Positions 57,625 through 63,594 of a stretch of DNA of 63,594 nt are shown here, one piece after another (position 1 is the stretch's first letter; the number at the start of each line of letters is the position of its first letter). The notes under the pieces are model-generated. The model ran no database searches, had not been told where the DNA came from, and worked only from the letters and a program-made list of their open reading frames with translations. Source of the DNA: Mesostigma viride (taxonomy: Eukaryota; Streptophyta; Mesostigmatophyceae; Mesostigmatales; Mesostigmataceae). The translations under genes were made by a program, and so were the position numbers. Where the stretch lies: NCBI GenBank assembly GCA_009746045.1, contig RPFO01002098.1, positions 1 to 63,594 of the forward strand, written 5' to 3'.

Positions 57625-58197
57625 TTATGATCTGTTTAGAAAATTTATCCGCGAGCTCGAACCGGTCCCTTTATCGCCCACGGGGACACCTTCCGTCACG
57701 TGATGTTTGTCTCGTAGGTGAGTATTCAACCTCCGACTATCGACAAACGTATTTTTGCAGCCCGGGACCGTGCAATTGACTCTATCGGTCACGTTGGCGA
57801 CTCGCACTCTGGGACGAGGCGGCGTCCTCGCGATGGGGTCTCTAGCAGCTGGCGGAGGCGCGGATCCCACGATCTCTACGCGGAGAGGTTCGTCAGACCC
57901 TGCGCCGAGGACAGCAGCCGGTTCTGGAGCCGGAACGGAGGCCGGTTGGTCGTAGGCGGACAATGGTGGGTAGACTACAGGGCGAGAGTTTGCAGCGAGA
58001 GCCGCCAACAACATCGCGTCCTTAAACCCGCGGACTTCGGCGACCTTCCCCTTCTTCGCGGGACGGGTCACATGGGGCGAGTGGATGACAATCGAGTTCG
58101 TCAGCGCGGTCGTCGCGGTCTTCTTCGGGTGAGCGCGGGCCTTGCGCGGGGCTTTGGACGGTTTCTTGGCGGGTCGTTTCGATGTCTTTCGTGGCAT
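57625..58197 (-). CDS. Basic core-like protein with a C2H2 zinc finger
   Basis: 190 codons. Residues 1-55 are Lys/Arg/Ala/Pro-rich (KRPAKKPSKAPRKARAHPKK), like a histone tail or viral core protein. The middle is Pro/Ala-rich. Residues 142-166 form a finger CTVPGCKNTF...RLNTHLRDKHH (C-x4-C-x12-H-x4-H). It probably binds and compacts viral DNA; role inferred. GATATTTC lies just upstream of the ATG. Confidence 0.65.
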   Translation of the reverse strand: MPRKTSKRPAKKPSKAPRKARAHPKKTATTALTNSIVIHSPHVTRPAKKGKVAEVRGFKDAMLLAALAANSRPVVYPPLSAYDQPASVPAPEPAAVLGAGSDEPLRVEIVGSAPPPAARDPIARTPPRPRVRVANVTDRVNCTVPGCKNTFVDSRRLNTHLRDKHHVTEGVPVGDKGTGSSSRINFLNRS

Positions 58198-58225
58198 GGT
58201 GTGTTCTTGAAATATCGCGAAGATT

Positions 58226-59227
58226 TTAAACGAGCCAAGTCACAGCCGCGAAGATCTCTCCACTCGCCGCCACTCCTGATCTCGAGCGACAGTGCTCGAC
58301 TTGCGGCTTGATGTACGCGACTGCGCTGCCGGACCCGAGTGTCTTGTCTACGTGCAGTAGTATTTCGTAGACTCCGTCGGACTCGTCGAATCCGGGCGCG
58401 ACACGCCACGAAGGACCGACGATGAGTCTGCCAGAACTCCCGGGCTGGTACACAAAGTCGAGAGCGCTTGCGAGAAATCTGTACGGGTGCCCGATCTCCA
58501 GCAAGGGCGGCGCTCCGTGCGTGAACTGCACGCGGCAGTAGAACTTGTCTAGCGTCGTCGCGGGAGGAACGATATTCCCATTGTCATCGCGAAAGCTCAT
58601 GATGCCCTGAGGACCAAGTTCCCAGAGCTCGGGCTGCATGTAATCGTACGCGACGGTCCGCAGTCCGCGGATAGAAAACGAAACTCTTCTCGCCTCTTGT
58701 GCATCCGTATACGCGCACTCGTCTAGCGCCGTGATCAGCCCAATTTCTGTCGGCCCCTCTCCGAAGAAACGAGCCGCCGACAGATCCATGAAAATCCCGT
58801 CAGGACCGCCGACAAGCGACAAAGGTCGAACTTCGAACGTCGCTGTGAACAGGTGGCCGAATTCGTAGCGAAATGGAGTCGGCATCAGCACGGACACCTG
58901 GACATACGGAATATCGCCCACGAACCCGTTACCGATCGCCGAGGTCCCACTCTCCCAATCCGGACCCCTGTAAATTTGGATGGGTCGCTCGTTGATGCGG
59001 TATAGTAAGGCGTCGTCGTATAGTAGACGGACCTCGAACCGGTTTATCATGGGTCGATCCGGAAGCACGCCATACACCTTTACCGAATAACTGGTGAGCG
59101 GTGTCGCGTGGTTGTATGGTGGGAATTCACAAACAGCGTGGATGACGTTGTCTTTTGACGCCGTGAGTTGCGCGCGGTAGAGGTTTGTTTCGCCTGGGAC
59201 AAGCGACGATGTCATGTAATTGCCCAA
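58226..59227 (-). CDS. Viral structural-type protein, 333 aa
   Basis: Intact. Beta-rich throughout: NLYRAQLTASKDNVIHAVCE, TSYSVKVYGVLPDRPMINRF, YVQVSVLMPTPFRYEF, YEILLHVDKTLGSGS. No family recognised. It overlaps the next gene upstream by 16 nt, so the two are probably co-expressed. Penton or spike-base roles are possible. Confidence 0.6.
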   Translation of the reverse strand: MGNYMTSSLVPGETNLYRAQLTASKDNVIHAVCEFPPYNHATPLTSYSVKVYGVLPDRPMINRFEVRLLYDDALLYRINERPIQIYRGPDWESGTSAIGNGFVGDIPYVQVSVLMPTPFRYEFGHLFTATFEVRPLSLVGGPDGIFMDLSAARFFGEGPTEIGLITALDECAYTDAQEARRVSFSIRGLRTVAYDYMQPELWELGPQGIMSFRDDNGNIVPPATTLDKFYCRVQFTHGAPPLLEIGHPYRFLASALDFVYQPGSSGRLIVGPSWRVAPGFDESDGVYEILLHVDKTLGSGSAVAYIKPQVEHCRSRSGVAASGEIFAAVTWLV

Positions 59228-60861
59228 TATGCTACATTCACGCGGCGACGTGCCCTGTGGGTGAGAGTAATCGTATCGCCTGATGAAAGGTAGAGACCGG
59301 TCGGGTTCGTAGTAGTCAGGGAAACGAATTCAGTGTCTGTCGTATCGTCGATCAACTCGCACTTGTTGTAAATCGTCTGGTTGGCACTATCCAGATGAAA
59401 AACGATCCTAACTTGACCGGGTGCGTACGGGGCTACGATCCCAGTCGGCGAGGCTGTAAAAATGCCCGTTACTGAATTTGTCAACTTGGTCATAGTGCTC
59501 AGACGATCGGGAGGAAAGTGCGAGATGTATCGCTCGATAACTCCGTCAGAGCGTCGCCGGAACGCCACCCAAAAATACGTCTCGCCGGACCACGTCGCGT
59601 TTAACGTATATTGTGTGGCCGCTTTCCGGTTCTGATACAGACCGATTGATCCGTTTGCCTTGTCTATACTGATCCCGCACACCGACCACCAGTTGTCGGA
59701 TGCTCCTTGGTTCCTCCAGCAGTTGTGCCCATCCGTAAATGCGGGGTGGTATTTGCCCCTGATGTCATTGTGGTCCGAGAGAGAGACGAAAGCGCTGCCA
59801 GACGGTACAACGAGCTCGAAGCATATCAGGAACGGGCCGTCGATCTCTTCGTCGGTAAACACGACGCACTTCTCTGGGGGCGTGACGTCGTTCGAGGACA
59901 ACGCGTAAAAACTCGCGGGTGTAGGTATGAGCTCGTACTTGTCATGTGTAGGCTGCAGTGTTGTCGCGGGGTCTCGCGAGAAATTTAAGAGACTATGGAA
60001 CGTCGTGGGAGGTCCGCTCACTGTCACGGTCTCTCCGGTAAGGTTCGGGACGTCTCGCGGACATGAGAAGCGAGGCGTGATTTGGGCCGTTTTCTGCGAT
60101 GAATGCGGCAGAAGATGGTCAAAAAGATTTGCCCCAGTGACAGATCCGATCACAGTCCCGTCCGCGACGATCGCGTAATTTGCGGGCGTCTGCGTGCCGT
60201 CGCCCCATCCCGTGGTATGGTCTGCGTACATCTGCACGCCAATCCTCGCCGGTCTCGTCGTTGTAAAGTAATGGCTCGGTGTTCGAATCGCCGGGACGAG
60301 TGGGTCTGTCTTCACTACGCCCACGACAGCAATTTTTCGCTGAGTGGCAGACGTAGTCATCGTCGCGTCGTTGTAGATCGTCACATCGGCCGACACGAGC
60401 TTCCCATGATCCGCCGACGTCAATGTGCACGTGACCGCGTCCTCTCCGCGCAGTCCCCCGTCCACGTCAAGCTGAAAACTACCCGCGGCGTCGGTTAACG
60501 CGACATTGTCGACTTTCCACGAGATGGGCAGTTTCCGTTGGTAAGCCCGTGGCGTCGTGTTCTTGATTCCTAGCGTGAGAGGAGGCACGCCGCCGTCGCC
60601 AACGACGACCCATGTCTGGTAAGGCGCAGTCGTTCTCCAGTAACTCTCGACCGGCTGGTCGATCCGCCCGACGTCCCAGGCCGTTAACGGGGAGTACGTG
60701 CGCGTGATGTGAATACTGTAGGGCATCCGCTGTATTCTGTTCAAGTCTCTCGTAGTAGCGAACCCGATTTGCTCGTAGCTCATCAGTTTGCCGAAGTAGG
60801 CATGGCTCATGCTTCCGAAATGGATGTCATCGATGTATGGACCGTCTACCGTTTGACTCAT
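59212..60861 (-). CDS. Large beta-rich fibre-like protein, 549 aa
   Basis: Intact. Starts MSQTVDGPYIDDIHFGSM. About 100-270 reads as Ig-like (SWKVDNVALTDAAGSFQLDV, VTCTLTSADHGKLVSADVTI); 320-480 resembles a concanavalin/SPRY-like sandwich (FLICFELVVPSGSAFVSLSD, TYFWVAFRRRSDGVIERYIS). A second candidate host-contact protein besides 53010-54688. Assigned from composition and pattern only. Confidence 0.55.
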   Translation of the reverse strand: MSQTVDGPYIDDIHFGSMSHAYFGKLMSYEQIGFATTRDLNRIQRMPYSIHITRTYSPLTAWDVGRIDQPVESYWRTTAPYQTWVVVGDGGVPPLTLGIKNTTPRAYQRKLPISWKVDNVALTDAAGSFQLDVDGGLRGEDAVTCTLTSADHGKLVSADVTIYNDATMTTSATQRKIAVVGVVKTDPLVPAIRTPSHYFTTTRPARIGVQMYADHTTGWGDGTQTPANYAIVADGTVIGSVTGANLFDHLLPHSSQKTAQITPRFSCPRDVPNLTGETVTVSGPPTTFHSLLNFSRDPATTLQPTHDKYELIPTPASFYALSSNDVTPPEKCVVFTDEEIDGPFLICFELVVPSGSAFVSLSDHNDIRGKYHPAFTDGHNCWRNQGASDNWWSVCGISIDKANGSIGLYQNRKAATQYTLNATWSGETYFWVAFRRRSDGVIERYISHFPPDRLSTMTKLTNSVTGIFTASPTGIVAPYAPGQVRIVFHLDSANQTIYNKCELIDDTTDTEFVSLTTTNPTGLYLSSGDTITLTHRARRRVNVAYWAIT

Positions 60862-60914
60862 AACGACGGGGTCGAGCGCGCCGAGGACCTGGACGCTGTA
60901 GACGCTTTTCCCTG

Positions 60915-61454
60915 CTACTGCCCCGGTGACATGTAGGGGAGCCGAATCCGAATGTCTTGGTTGTTCGATACTGTGAACGTGGTTCCTGGCGCGGAAAGTG
61001 TTCCGTCTTCATACTCTAACACAAACGTCGCGGTCGGATCAGGAAGGGCCGTATACCCGACGCCGTGTTGATCGAATAGCCAGTCGATCTGTTCGCGCGT
61101 CAGAATACGATCCGCGACGATCTGGGACATGCGCGAATATTGGTCCATCAGCCATAGAGACGAGATCCGGATCCAGCCAGCGACGATTCCGCCGTCGACC
61201 TCAAGCATGCCACTCGACTCGCCATTGCTGGTCACTGTCCAGTCGGAATGATTATCGCCGAGTCGGAGCCTTGTCGGTGCTCCTGGGTACATGTATCGTA
61301 CCCCGTTGATCGTGACGTGCCTGTCGAACGGGTGAACCGCGAGCTGGAGAGCTTGCACATCGCTCTCGACGTCCGCGATTCGTTCGTCTACCCCGTCTTC
61401 CACCAGTCCTGTTGCGATATTGAAGCCGGACGCGTTTGAGCTCACGACAACCAT
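60915..61454 (-). CDS. Viral hypothetical protein with N-terminal coiled coil, 179 aa
   Basis: Residues 20-45 look heptad-like (DERIADVESDVQALQLAV), followed by beta-type sequence (HVTINGVRYMYPGAPTRLRL, TFVLEYEDGTLSAPG). A trimeric fibre stalk is one possibility. It is the first gene of the leftward block, 38 bp from the rightward gene. Confidence 0.55.
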   Translation of the reverse strand: MVVVSSNASGFNIATGLVEDGVDERIADVESDVQALQLAVHPFDRHVTINGVRYMYPGAPTRLRLGDNHSDWTVTSNGESSGMLEVDGGIVAGWIRISSLWLMDQYSRMSQIVADRILTREQIDWLFDQHGVGYTALPDPTATFVLEYEDGTLSAPGTTFTVSNNQDIRIRLPYMSPGQ

Positions 61455-61492
61455 CTCTATGAATAATATCTCACATTAAAAGTATAGCACCC
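61455..61492. promoter_or_regulatory. Divergent viral promoter
   Basis: 38 bp separate two opposite start codons. It reads AGTATAGCACCC before the rightward ATG (TATA at 61483-61486) and GATATTATTCATAGAG before the leftward ATG. Both match the TATA-like motif seen 7-15 bp before other starts in the block. Confidence 0.6.
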
Positions 61493-62023
61493 ATGGACCA
61501 GGTTCCCGAAGCTCCGGATTCGCCCAAGACCTCCGTCGACGTCGAGGAAGATCCCGCGCCACAGCAGGAAACTCCCAATACAGTGTACATCCCGCCTCAC
61601 CCGCCGAAAGGCCCGAGAGGCAAGCGATTGACGGAAGAGCAGCGTGCGGCACTCCGCGAGAAGATGCGGCCGTACATGCAGAAACGGAACGAGGAGCGAG
61701 CGAAGAAGCGACAGGAGGAGCGAGAAGCGGAGATTACCAAGCGAAAGGTTCTGGAGAAGGAACTCGAGATTCAGCGACAGCGTTTGGTCGAGCTCGAATT
61801 GGAAGAGAAGAAGAACAAATACCGAATCGAACGCCTGTTGGCCGCCGAAGAGGTCGCGGCAACCCCCTCGGAAACGCCTCGCCCACGCCGCGGGAGAAAG
61901 CCGAAGGCCGAGGTCGAGGAAGAGGAACGTCAGCGGGCCGCGAATCCACTGCCGGATGTGCGGACAACTACGCCGTATGAGCAGAAGATGCTGGCCATCC
62001 GCGCGCAATTACTGCCAGCTTAA
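61493..62023 (+). CDS. Charged coiled-coil protein, 176 aa
   Basis: Acidic, Pro-rich start (MDQVPEAPDSPKTSVDVEED), then residues 48-118 of Arg/Glu-rich coiled coil (EERAKKRQEEREAEITKRKV), then RPRRGRKPKAE, an AT-hook-like basic patch. Not recognised by name. It leads the rightward gene set that contains the packaging ATPase. Confidence 0.65.
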   Translation: MDQVPEAPDSPKTSVDVEEDPAPQQETPNTVYIPPHPPKGPRGKRLTEEQRAALREKMRPYMQKRNEERAKKRQEEREAEITKRKVLEKELEIQRQRLVELELEEKKNKYRIERLLAAEEVAATPSETPRPRRGRKPKAEVEEEERQRAANPLPDVRTTTPYEQKMLAIRAQLLPA

Positions 62024-62055
62024 ACGACGATTAAAATCTATCCTATTGTAATAAA

Positions 62056-62934
62056 ATGACGGTCATTCGAAAGCATTCATATCGAGACTCCACTAGCGAA
62101 CAAGGATTTGAAGGTCAAATATGCAAAAGCTCGCCAGGTCCAGCCAACGCGCCACGGTTGCATTTTATCGCCTCGTTCGTGGGTATGCGCGGGACGGGAA
62201 GACCACTTCAGCTATTAACATGCTAAAGGCGTATTTTGATGCCCATTCATTCGACAAGCTGTACTGATATCTGGATCCGCGACAACAGAAGCCGAAGTAC
62301 AAATTACTGCCGACACCCGCCATGTCCATGGAAACGTACACAGACAATGACTTTAATCAGATGGTAGCGGACATCAAGAAGGACCTCACAGAGTACGAAG
62401 AGTACCAGCGCGATATGGCTGTGTGGGAAAATTCAAGAAATACTACCTAGATGGCGAGAAAACGGAGGACGACATGGATCTCAACATGTACCTGACGCTG
62501 ACAGGCTACATTAAAGAGCCCGAGACGCGGTTCCGGTACGGTCCTCCCTCGTCCGTCATTTTGATAGACGACATGGCAGGATCAAAATTGTATCGCTCGG
62601 ATTCTAAGGGCCCCGTCTCGTCGTTCGCATTCAAACATCGCCACTTGTTAACTAGCATGGTATTCGTGAATCAATCGTTCACATCGGCCGGCGTGCCCCG
62701 GTCAGTGCGCGCGAACGTTTCTTTTCTAGTCCTGTTTCGTACGAAGGATCGGCGAGCTTCTCGGCAGATCGCTGAGGAAAGCGCGGGCCATACCAGCCCC
62801 GAGGACTTTCTCGAGCTTTGGGAATTCGCGACGAAAGATTCGCCTCATGATTTCCTTGCGTCGACAACGACGAACCGAACGACGAGAAACGCTACCGGAA
62901 AAACTTCAACCATTTCCTTGTGATCAAAAAATAA
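62056..62934 (+). pseudogene. A32/FtsK-type genome-packaging ATPase, broken
   Basis: Family features are clear: a Walker A region read as FVGMRGTG before the frame breaks (62180-62205), Walker B PSSVILIDDMAGSKLY (around 62540-62590), and VFVNQSFTSAGVPRSVRANV with FLVLFRTKD (around 62660-62750). These match packaging ATPases of polinton-like viruses and giant viruses that pump DNA into capsids. Damage: a missing base in the Walker A lysine codon region, a TGA at 62265-62267, a frame change near 62425 and another near 62860. The only long frame is 62423-62923. It is dead as read, or carries several sequencing indels. Confidence 0.85.
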
Positions 62935-62959
62935 TCTGTGCTCTATTATATACACGCGA

Positions 62960-63456
62960 ATGGATCTGAAGCAGGCTTACCCAAACGCTTTCCACGAGTC
63001 TTCGCCAGCTCTCCCACCCATCCGGATCGAGGAGAAAGCGCCCTCGAAGAGTTCGTACCAGCGCAGGCTTGATAGGCGAGAGCTATCCTTAACGTGTCGA
63101 CGCTCGTTCGTTACTTGACCGGGGCCAGGGTCTCCTCGAAGACTCACGAGAGGTTGGCGGCGTTCGTGCGAGAGTGTGGGTATGACGGCGAGCTCCCGCC
63201 GACACACACCGGAATCGGGCACGAATGTCGACAGAAATTGATGTCCATCATCGCGTCCAAACGAAAGCCGAGAAATCCTCCTCCTCCGCCAAAATCTCCC
63301 CGGGCACCGAAAATTAAAAAGGAAAAAATTCCTCGTACCCCTAAGAAACGCGGGAGACCGGCTGGGTCGAAAGATACGAAGCCGCGGACTCATAATATTG
63401 ACCCCGCGACAGGACGACCACGACCATGGGGCAGGCCGAAGAAGTCGAAACTGTAA
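62960..63456 (+). CDS. AT-hook-like DNA-binding protein (one frameshift)
   Basis: Starts MDLKQAYPNAFHESSPALPP in one frame, and after one missing base near 63085 continues as STLVRYLTGARVSSKTHERL to a basic end. TTATATACAC lies directly before the ATG. KKRGRPAGSKD and RPWGRPKKSKL are AT-hook-type motifs that insert into the minor groove. About 165 aa if continuous. It could be a nucleoid or regulatory protein. Confidence 0.6.
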
Positions 63457-63517
63457 ATGCGTTTATATGTGGAAATTTCCGTGGAATTCCGCTCTAGCGG
63501 CCGCGGAAGCTATCGAG
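63457..63517. other. 3' flank of the last viral gene
   Basis: Short noncoding stretch with inverted GGAATTCC and GCGGCCGC. Nothing else is visible. Confidence 0.4.
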
Positions 63518-63594
63518 AGTTAACCTAACCAGGGAGTGTCCCACCGACCGAAGGTCGGTTCCTCCGAAGCGAAGACGCGGCTTCGAATCCCGGT
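63518..63594. mobile_element. Possible left end of a third AGTTA element (cut by window edge)
   Basis: Starts AGTTAACCTAACCAGGG and, 51 bp later, has CTTCGAATCCCGGT, the same two hallmarks as the elements at 36148 and 52259. A 6-bp-stem hairpin CCGACCGAAGGTCGG sits between. The window ends before any second end or duplication, so this is tentative. Confidence 0.35.

Noticed and set aside
57718-58311. 197-codon plus-strand frame opposite the core protein
   Set aside because: Antisense shadow; the minus frame has a clear basic tail and zinc finger.

Overview
The window looks like a chromosome piece from a GC-rich single-celled eukaryote, most likely a green-lineage alga. Reasons: GT-AG spliceosomal introns, a plant-style U-box plus protein kinase, tandem ankyrin exons, many nested retroelements, and at the right end an integrated small double-jelly-roll DNA virus of the polinton-like type typical of algae. 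The host call is an inference; no species is assigned.

Layout. (1) 1-8.5 kb: a minus-strand DUF7869-like, transposase-like gene whose 3' half has become a GC-rich minisatellite. It is divergent from a plus-strand gene encoding a Cys/His-rich, polyQ and FPQQQQQ-repeat protein with one intron packed with G-runs. Between them lie a five-copy promoter-proximal repeat and a seven-copy 149-bp satellite. (2) 8.8-31.5 kb: a nest of mobile elements. A LINE (AP endonuclease plus reverse transcriptase) is cut by a copia-like element, by a 1.9-kb ORF1-only retroelement that itself carries a 3.4-kb TA-flanked transposon, and by a second complete 2.0-kb ORF1-only element in its tail. A 1.5-kb hAT-like element sits at its 5' side. 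Target-site duplications (TSDs) can be read for most of these insertions. (3) 33.0-44.7 kb: ten 99-bp minus-strand exons, each exactly one 33-residue ankyrin repeat, in a tandem array of about 1.1-kb units with later insertions. (4) 48.0-49.3 kb: a minus-strand U-box-kinase exon, followed by a 653-bp hAT-like MITE at 49.8-50.4 kb. (5) 51.3-63.5 kb: a virus-derived block with a candidate major capsid protein, an A32/FtsK-type packaging ATPase (broken), an Ig-like/lectin-like fibre, further virion-like proteins, a basic core-like protein with a C2H2 finger and a coiled-coil protein. Structural genes run mostly leftwards; the ATPase side runs rightwards from a 38-bp divergent promoter.

The most unusual features are the viral block with short TATA-like motifs just before its start codons, and a family of palindromic elements. 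These begin AGTTA, make 5-bp TSDs and carry a tRNA B-box-like TTCGAATCC motif. One complete copy sits in an ankyrin intron, one duplicates the start codon of a viral gene, and a third may begin at the right edge. Several viral and transposon genes carry one-base frameshifts that may be real decay or assembly errors.
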